A DNA stretch of 64,000 nucleotides, from the NCBI GenBank assembly GCA_902728285.1, contig CACVBU010000865.1, forward strand, positions 3,045,204 through 3,109,203, read 5' to 3'. The notes below the pieces were generated by a model that saw only the letters and a list, made by a program, of their open reading frames with translations, was not told the DNA's origin and ran no database searches. The DNA comes from Clytia hemisphaerica (Eukaryota > Cnidaria > Hydrozoa > Leptothecata > Clytiidae). The translations under genes were made by a program, and so were the position numbers. Below are positions 54,430 through 64,000 of the stretch, piece after piece; position 1 is the first letter of the stretch, and each line of letters begins with the position of its first letter.

Positions 54430-55615
54430 GCTGGTAACACCTGGTAAGTGTTTTTTTTCTTTTCTTTTGTGCTTATCTTACTTTAACAATTTCAGTTGAC
54501 TGGATTCGTCCATTTTGCCATCAAACTACTTGTGGTGATATGGTATGTTGTCATCGTGACGTAGTTACTGACATCTTTTTAAATTTGGCTATTTTTCAAT
54601 TTCAGTAAAGACGTCTTCACCAGTCCTTCCCTTGAGAGTAATTAACCCAGGCACGCCCTTGCTCCATTTATCCACGCTGGGTTAGTCTGCCATTCATGAA
54701 ATCAAGTTTTTGTTCAATTTTCTTATCAAACAAGTCAACAACATTGCAATGAATTTGACTAGCCAGGAAACACAGGCTAAAATATTCCACTGATAGATGA
54801 AATAGTAACCAGGTTCAATTGATGAATTTTCAGACTGTCACTTTTTTTAACACTTCAATCATTTTGAAAAAGAGAGGCAGAAATTAATTAGCATAATTGA
54901 AGATGGTAGAAAAAAGAAAAATGGCCAATTTTGGGGTAAACAAACATGGCTTAAGTTAAACTGTATCATGAAGAACCTTTAAACAAGCTTACTAAAGCTT
55001 TCTTTTTGATGCTTTTTATGAAGTTTTGAAAGGTGTATAAACTATTCTCTTAAAGCTAAACCATTTCGTAAACAACACACATCGAACAAGAACACTTTCG
55101 CATAAAAATAATAACTTTGAGTGTCAAAAACAATGTTTATAAGAGGAAAATAACCAGCTGAATAGCTAAGGTTTCCTTCCCGTCTCTTGCCATCTTGTAA
55201 AATCCACCTTCCCTTCCACTTTCGTTTCGAAATAATGTTTACGTACCCTGGTTGTTTCATCTCTATAATAAATCAGTTCTAAAATACATTTCGTGAACTA
55301 TATGTTGTTTGACCAAGGTAACTTATTTTAGAATGGAACTCTTTCGTTTAAACTGATAATCTGGAATGAATATGGATTTAACCACAAAATTGATGAATGA
55401 ATTAGATACAGATGAATGTTTTTGTATTATTCTATTCAATTAAAAAGTTTTAAAAACTATTCCATAAAACGTTTCAAAAATCGCTCCTGAAAAAAAGTAT
55501 TTTTTCATCTTTGCTAAAATGACGTCTTTTTCGCGGGAACCTTTTATGAACCACTTTCGTTTTTTCCCCATGCTTTCATGAACATAAACATCAAAACCAC
55601 TAATCTCATGATGTC
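54430..55615. other. No gene that can be supported
   Basis: Contains a possible alternative 3' exon of the preceding gene (about 54606-54682), otherwise AT-rich. The minus frame 55042-55260 has no motif. TTTTTCGCGGGAACC near 55530 is the only GC-richer spot and could belong to the promoter of the next gene. Confidence 0.35.
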
Positions 55616-58398
55616 ATGGCTTCAAATTACCAATACATAGAACGACCCGACAAAAATAGTAACTATTGTAGACTCTGTGACAAAAAATATAAAGTATACC
55701 AGAATGAAAAAAGGTCAACTCACGAATCGAGGACAAAGATTTTTAAGCCAAATAACAATAAGCTGTCTATAAGTCAGAGGCTCTCAAGTGTCAATCTGGT
55801 GATCGAAAATGACCCAGGATTGTCGAATACTATATGCAAGGGTTGTGAGTCCAAAATAAAAAAACTAGAAGAAGCCAAAGAAATTAAAGACTCGTGGTCT
55901 GGAGTTAAAGGAAAGATCGAAAATACAGAATGGGAAGAAGATATTGAAGATAAATCAAACGTGAAAAAAAGAAAAACAGATGATAACAGAAAGGTAAAAT
56001 CATTTTTTATTTAATTAGTTACTCTTCCAAAAATAAAATTATATAAGTTATATTTGTATTTGCGGTGCTATAAAAGGGAGACTGGTAAAGAATTTGCCAG
56101 ATCAAAGTGGGTTCTTGTCAATCGAGAAAGTTTGTGCCTATTTCTGATTCTGCGCATTTTTTCATTAGAAATTATCAGTCGCGCTAGACGATCTTGATGA
56201 TATCTCAAAAGCATGCTACGATGAGCTTGCGAACGTCCCCGAACTCCAGACAGTTGGTATGGAATCAGTGGTAAACTTTGATGACGTCGAAGAATGCAAG
56301 AAAGTCGATTCGCTTTGTCCTGTTTTGTCTAACGCGTTGAAAGGTGCAATTGGTGGGAAACATCGACAAGCTGATGGAAAATCACATTCGGATCACGCTG
56401 TTCGCACGTTATGTCACGGTGCAATTCTCAAAGCAAGGTAGGTGCTTGTTGGAACCCTTACTATCCACCAAACTGTAACATGACATCTAAGAAACGACTT
56501 ATTGACCTTATCGAAATAATGCTTTTTACAGCAATCGGTATTCTCTTGGATAGCTTTAATTTTTTTCCTTATTCTTTTCTTGAAAAGACATCCAAAGAAA
56601 TCGAACACCGTTGCATCACGAAACGACCATCTGTTGATTTCAGCTGGGGCCAGCAAACGATCTTTCGGATGGTTTAATAAAATGGGGATCACGAATGGTT
56701 ACACCACAGCACTTACTAGAAATGGAGAGTTTGGAAAAGAATTTGATTTGGAGGTATTACCTTGGAAGCGAGAGATTGAAAAGGATTACAGCGACATAAA
56801 GAAGATTCAAAATGAGTCCATTTGTACTTTTAAAGAGGCATCTGATATACGAAGATTAACAAATCCATTACCCTTTCTTTATAAGGTTTGTGTTTAATCT
56901 TGATTAACTGACTTAACTAAACACAGATTCAACTAGCCACAAAGCAAACAAGAACAAAGTTACAATGTAGTCATAATATATGATTATTTTCCTTATTTAT
57001 TACATCAGATTATCGGTGACAACCTCGACATTGAAAAGACAGCCAGGCACCAGGGAATCAAAGAAAGAATAGCAGCCTTCACTGGTTCCATTATATGGCA
57101 GTTTTACACAGGCTTCACACGTCGCAAGGTATTAATTTGCAATCTAAAGGACAGTTATGTTTACTATTTTTTTAGTCTCTAGAAAATTGGTATTTAATTT
57201 TTAAAAAAATTCTGAAATATGGATTGTTTTTTAGCATACAGGACACTTGAAGAATACGAGAACATGCCACTCTTCCCGAACGCTGAAACATTGAATGTTT
57301 TATCACGGACGTACAAAATATTGATAGCGCGAAGCATCGTGACATACCTACCAGCCTTCAAATTCCTAAGAAAAAATGTCTGCTGGCACATACCACATCC
57401 TTTATATTGATGCATGTTGTTCAAAATGGTTTTAAGCCTGAATACTGATCATTTTTGTTTGGATTTTTAGGTTCACTGTATCTTACGATGTCAACATGGC
57501 AGCTAATAAAGAAGGTTCAGAACTAATTATATAGCTATTATACTAGCTTTTTCATTTAAGAGTTTCAGAACCATGTTGTGTGCAATTAGGCCTATTTTTG
57601 ATCGATGTGAAATAATTATATCTCCTGCCTTAGACAAGCAATAATTATACCTTTTGTATGAGTGTTTTTTCACTTCGTGTTTGTTTCTTCCAGTGGCAGT
57701 CTTGTAAGGCTTTTTGTACTTTTTCTCGATTGGACACTTGCTACAAAAATAAAATCTGAGCTTTTTGATTTCATCATCAAGTTCTGTATCAAGTAAAAGA
57801 CTAAAAAAACTAATAAAACTTAAATATAATAAAAAACATTTTTATCTACTTCAGGTGAGATGCTGAACCTATGGAATCTGAGGTGATTGAAGAAGAGCCC
57901 ACCAATTACAGACTTCATTACCAAAAGGCTTTGTTTTCATTTAACCTACTACTTCGTTCAATAAATGATGCAATAAGAGAAGGAGATGGTGAACGATTAT
58001 TTGATTTGTTTCGGGTAGCATTTCTATATTTCAAGTGTTACGGGAGAACAAAGTATTCATATACAGTAATTATATCACTATTTCGCATTCAAATGGAACC
58101 AACCGCAGCATTCTCTATGATTTGGGAACGATTCATAAATACACGTGGCATCAAAGGTCATAACATAAGTATGGATCTGCACCTAGAACATTTGAACCAT
58201 TTTTTGAAAGAACTGTTACGAGATTTAAGGAGCAATTTAACTGAAGCAAATGCAGATCGGATTCCAAAGGCAGTGAAAAATTTGAACACAATTGTCCAGA
58301 ACTTTGAAAGAAAAATGGAAATTAAAAAGCAACAGTCGTCACAACATAAAGCGAAAATAGCAGAAGACGTTAGGAATCTAAGCGCTAAATTTTTTTGA
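55616..58398 (+). pseudogene. DUF6589-like gene with zinc-finger N-terminus, central part lost
   Basis: Exons: 55616-55992 (MASNYQYIERPDK, with CRLCDKKY and CKGCESKIKKLEE, a ZAD-like C-x2-C pair on each side), 56169-56438, about 56588-56885 (NDHLLISAGASKRSFGWFNK), 57009-57128 (GDNLDIEKTARHQGIKERIA), 57231-57410 (ILIARSIVTYLP to CWHIPHPLY, stop) and 57871-58398 (AIREGDGERLFDLFRVAFLY, MDLHLEHLNHFLKELLRDLR). D-N-x-D...R-H and the E-H-L-N-x-F-x-K block are recalled from DUF6589 proteins, which are common in repeated genes of cnidarians and fungi. Between HIP and the last exon such proteins have a conserved stretch of roughly 150-200 residues that is absent here. The last exon also does not join in phase. 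Probably a defective element gene. It converges on the helicase at 58.7 kb. Confidence 0.55.
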
Positions 58399-58745
58399 AC
58401 AAAATATATTTGCAGAGGATCCAACAAAACAGAACAGTTACGACTCTTTTCCGAAGTTCAACGAACAGACACTGTTCAACATTAGATATTGACAAACTAT
58501 TAAAATGGGCGAAAGAGAAAAAAGCAGAATGTAAATGTATATATAAATAGGCACATTTATAAAGGAAGAAATGTATATAAAAACTTATCTTGTCCAGAAA
58601 ACCATAAAGTTAAAACAAGCAAGGTCTATTGTTCTCAAATATAAACTCTGAAAAATTCAGCAGTTTAATATAAAAATTCTAGTGTAAATTGTAATGATTT
58701 GTAAAAAAACATTAAAAGCTTGAAGGTAAAAGAAATTATGAAAAG

Positions 58746-60681
58746 TTATAAGTTATCCAGGTCTATGTCAATATCTGACAATTCTTCACAATCCGAGAAT
58801 ATATATTTCTTAGCATTATTGCCAGCATCTTTAGACGAGACAGTCTCGACATCCATATCAATAACATAATCATCGTTCACTTTTTCTTTTAAGTAAAAAT
58901 TTGTGATAATTTGAAAAACATTTTCAGCCAAATTCAAATCAAGAATGCAGAGGTTATCCATTAAGTATTTGGGAGAATCAATAAATTCAATTTCACCATT
59001 AATACTTGAAACAATTGACTCAGTCAATCCACTGACTGATGAGGATGGCAACTTTAATTCATCCGAAACACATTCCTGATGGTACGATAATAGCAACAAT
59101 TTTATTGTCTCACGGTCTTCAGACAATACTTCTCAGACAACAACTTTAGGTGAAGGTCTAAAAAAATCACATTCTTTTTCAAAAGGAAAAAGTGTTTCAT
59201 GATCTTTTCCACAGTTACAAAACTTGGTACAAAGCGAACAACATTGATGGTCAACAGCATCTTCAACAGATATTTTGAGAGAAGGAGAATTTTTGAGAGA
59301 AGGAACATGATTTTCTGAAAACGGAGTGAACAATTATGTGCGCAGACAACCACCCTCAAAATCAGTGTAATCTTTCATCCTGGGTTTTATCTTTCTGGCA
59401 GAGTTCGGGTAAGTATATAAAATAGCTTGACAGTCTGGTTCATTATTTCTACCAGCACGACCAATTTGTTGGCAATATTCAACAAATGAGTGAGCAGGAC
59501 CAAAGTGACACACGTACTGGAGGGATTTGATATTTATGCCACAGCCAATCGTGCTTGTTGCAATAATTACTCTCGGTAGTGGCACTTCTGGTTGAGTGAG
59601 CGATTGAAGACATCTGTTTTTCACAAACTCAGGAGACTCACAGTGGAACATATTCACAAGAAGATTTTTTGGGCTTGTTGTTGTTATCAAGAAATATAGC
59701 ATCATCTAAGACAGACTCAAACTGATCAAACAGCCACGAAACAAGTGTTTGCGATTTACAATATATTAACACTATTGGACATGCATTTTTCAAGGTGACT
59801 AGCCATTTCAACAACCAATGGAAGCAAGACACTGATTTTGATTTGAACGATACAAGGGATAACCGGATATTTTGACGATCACCACAATCATTGATAAGCT
59901 TGACGTTTTTCGATAGTGCGCAACAGGCTTTGACGATGACCGAATAATCATTATCCATGGTTGCACTGAGTGCCAGCAGTGGAACCTTTTCAGCACAAAA
60001 AGATCTTATTTCGCCAATGCGTCCACAGGCTTCCCTGAAGGTTTCTTCTGTTGATGGGTCAGCAACACCCCTATAAAATTGAAAAATAAAAATAAGAGGT
60101 TGGGATGGTATGGGGAGCCCTTCTTTTAGTGAGACTATTTTCAATTTTATAGTGATTTATGCAGTGCAATGCAATGCACATACCCAGCACCCATTTTTGC
60201 GGAAGTGTATATAAGATACAATTATATTTCCCACTTATAAGGTTTCTTGAAAAAAAAATACCTACAGGTTATTGGGATGCCAAAAATTATGTTGAATCCT
60301 CCCTGTTTGATAGATTCGACTAGAGCAGTCTTCCAACTTACAGGCTTTGATTTGGAAGTAACTTTCGACTTCTTTCACTTCATCGATTTGATTCCGTATC
60401 AACGATTTTAAGGGGGAGACAACAAGGACGATTGGATTGGTAAAGGTTTTCATCTCTTTGAAAAGAGGTGGCAACATCTGGAAAATGATACTCTTTCTAT
60501 AGCCAGTTTTGAGAATTGCTAGTGTGTCTTTCCCATTTGTAATATTCTTGATGCATATAAACTGTTTTGGCTTTACACTGTATGTTGTGTTTACTCGACG
60601 AATAATGTTATTTGCAAGATTTTCTAGGCTTGATTTTGTCTCTTCTTTTTGCTTTCATAAGTCAACTGCAGCAGCAGCCAT
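58746..60681 (-). pseudogene. RecQ-type DNA helicase gene, damaged
   Basis: The minus-strand start MAAAAVDL at 60681 is followed by an in-frame TGA; sense continues with GKDTLAILKTGYRKSIIFQM, the Walker A region in which the usual GxGKS reads GYRKS. Then VVSPLKSLIRNQIDEV (motif Ia). After a frameshift comes an intron at about 60262 and an exon from about 60073 with LLALSATMDNDY (motif III) and IVLIYCKSQ (IV). Another frame has VIIATSTIGCGINIKSLQYV (V) and YCQQIGRAGRN (VI). A Cys-rich CCSLCTKFCNCGKDH and an acidic tail to 58746 follow, separated by one in-frame TGA at about 59130. The DEAH (motif II) exon is missing. Helicases like this unwind DNA in an ATP-dependent way; this copy cannot be active. 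Such RecQ genes are often repeated in cnidarian genomes, to my memory. Confidence 0.7.
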
Positions 60682-61855
60682 TTTGTTTGTGAATGTTGTT
60701 GTTGAAAACGCGCATATTTTTTAAATAATTATTTTCATCCAAGGTCACACTTACCAAAAACAAATAAAAGTGTCGAAACCAAAAACAAATAAAAGCATCG
60801 AAAAGAGTATCTCCGATGATCCTAATCTAGGCGAGTAAATCCGCGGGCTTTTGCGAGCGAGAATCGTCTTGTTCAAAACTACCCGTCCTTCTCCTTAAAA
60901 TGAACTTAGTGAATAGCATGGAAATTTCAGGACGGGTTTCCGGTCTATGAATTTGACATACTGAATTTTTTTCGGTGAACTTGGAGAAATTTATAACAGT
61001 GTACGGTGAAGGGAATATAGTAATATTTCTTTTTAGTTGCGTTTTGAATGCATTTCACTTTGAATATTCCTTCACTTTGAATATTCCTTCTACTATAATA
61101 TATTTGAGTTTTGTAGATGGCGTAGAATTTTAGTTTTAATTTATCATGTCAATACTTTGTTTCTATTTATCGATTATATCGATTAACTAACTAAAAGCCT
61201 GTGGGAAAGTAATGTATGTGGATGGAAATTTGCAATATGACGTCGTGTTGTGTTCACCAAAACAACTAGCAAACAAGCCCAATTAAAGGTTAAACAAAAT
61301 AATTCTGATAGGTACCTGGTTTTATGCCAATAACTTCCAAATGGAAACTTCCAACCCCCCCCCCCATTTTCATTTTATTAGATGTGTATATTGACACCCC
61401 CTTTTTAATGAAATTCATCAAAATCACCAGCAGAGTATTTATCATTAAGACAATAAGACCCCCACTTTATGGTTTATCGTCCGGTACCAAACCCCCTGCT
61501 TATTCCATCTCCCTCTACAATCAAGCACAAAATAGTAATCAGGTTTAAAGAAATGGGCGATGGTCAGATCCAGATGGGGGGGTGGTGTTTCTTCCTAAAC
61601 ATCTAGACATAATAGAGTCAGATTAGTCAGAGCAGATACTACCTAGGAGATATACCTTACCACGGCTTTCAAAATGATCAACCAGACCATCATGCTACAG
61701 AATAATACACAAATCAAATCATTTTCCATTTTTTGCCAATCTTGAATGAGTAATAGTCAGATAGTTGTCCCTTTCAGTCATGCTCCTCCTTTCAGCCATG
61801 CCATAACTATACTGTACATGCTAATGCTGTCCATGCGACGCGTGAAAAAATAAAA
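60682..61855. other. No gene seen
   Basis: Upstream side of the helicase gene, with GAAAACGCGC near 60705 as a possible promoter patch. CACTTTGAATATTCCTT is tandemly repeated twice at about 61056-61090. A C-run (CCCCCCCCCC near 61356) and other poly-C tracts follow. Short frames here have no motif. Confidence 0.35.
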
Positions 61856-62240
61856 ACATAAAAACGAGAAGTAAAAAAATGAAAAGTAAAAAAAAAAAAC
61901 GAGAAGTAAAAAAAAAAAAAAGAGAAGTAAAAAAAAAAACGAGAAGTAAAATAAAAAGCGAGTAGTAAAATAAAAAGTCAGTACGATGGCCCTGAAGTTT
62001 CTTCTCTTCTCAGAAAAGTTCGAAAGTTTCTAGAAGAGAAGTAAAAAATCTAAAAAGAGAAGTAAAAAAACTAAGAAGAGAAGTAAAAAATCTAAAAAGA
62101 GAAGTAAAAAAATTAAGAAGAGAAGTAAAAAATCTAAAAGGAGAAGTAAAAAAATTAAGAAGAGAAGTAAAAAAACTAAGAAGAGAAGTAAAAAATCTAA
62201 AAAGAGAAGTAAAAAAATTAAGAAGAGAAGTAAAAATTTG
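61856..62240. repeat. Purine-rich array of GAGAAGTAAAAAA units
   Basis: Two phases: 61860-61980 with ACGAGAAGTAAAAAA (about 19 bp), and 62033-62236 with GAGAAGTAAAAAATCTAAAA / AAGAGAAGTAAAAAAATTAAG (about 19-20 bp). Nearly all bases of the + strand are purines except a regular T. The minus-strand frame FFTSLLNFFTSLFRFF at 62010-62294 is only this repeat translated. Confidence 0.85.
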
Positions 62241-62369
62241 GTTATTTACTTCACTTCCACATTTTCTTACTTTTCTTTGGAAACATTGAAACAAGTAGAA
62301 CAGTACTTAGTCTGTTTGTTATTATTTTAGAGACATGTGTCTTTGAGTTTGTTGGAAGCCAAAATCAAA

Positions 62370-63521
62370 ATGGCCATACCTGTCGAGTTACAACAAGTGG
62401 CTTTAGAATATTTTTGTGATGGCTTTAATTATCTTGAGATTACTGAAATGTTAAGAGTGAGACATAATTGTAATATCAAACTTTCAGAGTTTAAAGCATG
62501 GCTAAAACGTTATTCGATCTATAAGCGACCATTGAGAAGCCGCAGAGACCGTAATGAAGTTGTTGTACGAGCAATCTTAGAAGAGTTGCATGGGAGTGGG
62601 TCTACAATGGGATACAGAAGAATGCATAAAAGTTTACAAAACAAAGGTATCTGTTGCCGAAGAGAAGACGTAAGATTGATTATGAGAGATCTAGACCCTG
62701 AAGGTGTAGACATTCGTAGAAGACGACGTTTGAGAAGAAGAAGGTATCACAGCTTAGGACCAAATTATGTCTGGCACATTGACGGCCATGACAAATTGAA
62801 GCCTTTTGGCTTTTGCATACATGGTGCCATAGATGGGTATTCAAGAAAATTGATCTGGCTCGAAGTTGGAAGCTCAAACAAAATGCCCGAAGTAATTGCA
62901 AAATACTACTTTGGAGCTGTCAAAGAGTTTGGTCTCCCACTAAAAGTTAAAGCTGATGATGGGACTGAACACGCATTGGTAGAACCAATTCACACTTACT
63001 TGAGAGTTGTTGATGGTCGTGAAGATGCTTTCAACTCTTTTAGCGTAACAACCTCTCCACAGAATCAAAGAATTGAAGCCTACTGGTCCATTTTGCAGCG
63101 TGATAAAGTGGGTTGGTGGAGAAAGTTTTTCAACCATCTGGTCGATTTAAACTTATTTTCATCTGATGATCCTGCTCAAGTTGATTGCATCAAGTTTTGC
63201 TTCATGAATTTTATTCGTAAGGATCTACACTCCATACTCGGGGATTGGAATGCACATAGAAGTCGAAATGGTGCAGTCACAGGGAGGCCTGACTCTCTTT
63301 ATTACCTACCACATCTGAGAAATAGATTAGATTATTCTGCCAGGCCTGACATTGAGGAAATTGAAGAATTTGATTATTTAACTTATCTACCAAGAGACTT
63401 TTCTCAAGAATTCGAGGACTTTGCAGCGATTGCAGTCGAAGAAGATAGGTTAAATCCCGTTACTGTAGTAGAAGCTTTAGATTTGTACCTTACTTTATTA
63501 AATTTGATCCGTCAATTTTGA
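62370..63521 (+). CDS. IS3-like DDE integrase/transposase (IS3EU type)
   Basis: Intact 383-aa frame from ATG 62370; a TATTATTTTAG acceptor at 62330 suggests a 5' exon, so the real N-terminus may be longer. An N-terminal helix-turn-helix-like part (YFCDGFNYLEITEMLRVRH, then LKRYSIYKRPLRSRR) is followed by a G-x-x-x-GYRRMHKSL region as in IS3 OrfB. The catalytic core has Asp in YVWHIDGHDKLKPFG (about residue 137), Asp in VKADDGTEHALVEP (about 195) and Glu in PQNQRIEAYWSILQRD (about 235), a complete DDE triad in rve-type spacing. A highly basic run RRRRRLRRRRY (about 115-125) precedes the core. It would cut and join transposon ends in the nucleus. TIRs were not found; the purine-rich array and an unknown length beyond 63521 flank it. 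It may be functional or a domesticated gene. Confidence 0.8.
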   Translation: MAIPVELQQVALEYFCDGFNYLEITEMLRVRHNCNIKLSEFKAWLKRYSIYKRPLRSRRDRNEVVVRAILEELHGSGSTMGYRRMHKSLQNKGICCRREDVRLIMRDLDPEGVDIRRRRRLRRRRYHSLGPNYVWHIDGHDKLKPFGFCIHGAIDGYSRKLIWLEVGSSNKMPEVIAKYYFGAVKEFGLPLKVKADDGTEHALVEPIHTYLRVVDGREDAFNSFSVTTSPQNQRIEAYWSILQRDKVGWWRKFFNHLVDLNLFSSDDPAQVDCIKFCFMNFIRKDLHSILGDWNAHRSRNGAVTGRPDSLYYLPHLRNRLDYSARPDIEEIEEFDYLTYLPRDFSQEFEDFAAIAVEEDRLNPVTVVEALDLYLTLLNLIRQF

Positions 63522-64000
63522 AAAAAAAGTATGGTCTTTACTAGAAAAAAGCTTTTCAAAGTTTTAATTTGTGATTTAGTGTAGGGGCTTTTGCAAGTTT
63601 TTGATCCACAATATATACGTTTTGTTTTTTTACTAGGACACCTAAAATATGGCTGAGCCTGGATGTGCTTATTTTTTCAGCAATTTTCAACCTAAAATGT
63701 TCTTAAATGCGTTCTTAATTTTTCAGACCCCAAAAACTGTTACAGTAAACGTCTTTTGTTTTTAAAGGTGTTATCTTAGGGTTATCTTAGTTCTGCCAAG
63801 CAGTTTTCCCCAGGTTTCATGACTATTCATTTTGAAAATTAGAACCTTTCTATGGTCATTCTGTGAGGGTTTATAACATAGGAGTTCAAGTCTCGAAGTC
63901 TTGATGGTTTGTTTATTTTAGTTCTAGTTTTTGTATTTTCAACTTTTCGATATTTCATTACTGATTGATATTTTATATTGAGTGTTAAAGAAACCGAGGT
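63522..64000. other. 3' flank, no gene seen
   Basis: AT-rich. GGTGTTATCTTAGGGTTATCTTAG near 63768 includes a 9-bp direct repeat (GTTATCTTAG). No inverted repeat pairing with the region before 62330 could be seen. Confidence 0.35.

Noticed and set aside
59126-59135. Selenocysteine TGA in the helicase
   Set aside because: The gene has other stops, frameshifts and a lost motif, so plain decay is the simpler reading.
62010-62294. Minus-strand frame FFTSLLNFFTSLFRFF
   Set aside because: It is the purine-rich array read in reverse; it looks like a membrane protein only because of composition.

Overview
The window is eukaryotic DNA from an animal. It is AT-rich, its genes are split by GT-AG introns, and most of its coding matter belongs to transposable elements: En/Spm (tnp2), hAT, Crypton, IS3EU-type and BEL/Pao families, a tRNA-derived SINE and many small inverted-repeat elements. 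The mix, and several unclassified multi-exon genes that resemble repeated genes I remember from corals, anemones and hydroids, make a cnidarian or similar aquatic invertebrate most likely. That is a family-level impression, not an identification. I see no rRNA, tRNA gene, CRISPR array or bacterial-type operon.

Layout. 0.5-1.2 kb: hAT-like MITE with a minisatellite inside. 1.3-4.0 kb: decayed En/Spm transposase gene on +. 5.3-6.9 kb: weak multi-exon gene, possibly a kinase-like remnant. 7.3-15.1 kb: almost gene-free repeat field with palindromic AATTCAAAT repeats, a G-run MITE, a six-fold AGGTCA array, a C/T-rich minisatellite and a four-copy tandem array of ~400-bp units. 15.4-19.8 kb: a 1,320-aa open frame plus a frameshifted N-terminal part, of a family I cannot classify. 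19.84-34.41 kb: a 14.6-kb interval bounded by a perfect 28-bp inverted repeat and holding two convergent, intron-rich genes, A on + and B on -. The same terminal motif ends a 687-bp foldback element at 40.68-41.37 kb. 33.6-37.0 kb: SINE, direct repeats, a PHD-like fragment and nested TIR elements. 37.4-38.75 kb: Crypton tyrosine recombinase. 39.4 kb: 46-bp-stem hairpin.

43.07-53.03 kb is a minus-strand hAT-like transposase pseudogene split by a full-length BEL/Pao retrotransposon (43483-51836). Its 507-bp LTRs look identical and it has a 5-bp target duplication (ATAAT), so it inserted recently, yet its integrase is broken. 53.0-54.4 kb: small multi-exon + gene with TP repeats and an acidic stretch. 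55.6-58.4 kb (+) and 58.7-60.7 kb (-) are convergent: a DUF6589-like gene and a RecQ-type helicase gene, both damaged and both without their central part. 61.9-62.2 kb: purine-rich array. 62.4-63.5 kb: intact IS3-like DDE integrase/transposase.

The genes do not form a pathway; they are a pile of mobile-element genes of different ages. The two items that look least described are the 14.6-kb TIR-bounded interval and the large unclassified open frame beside it.
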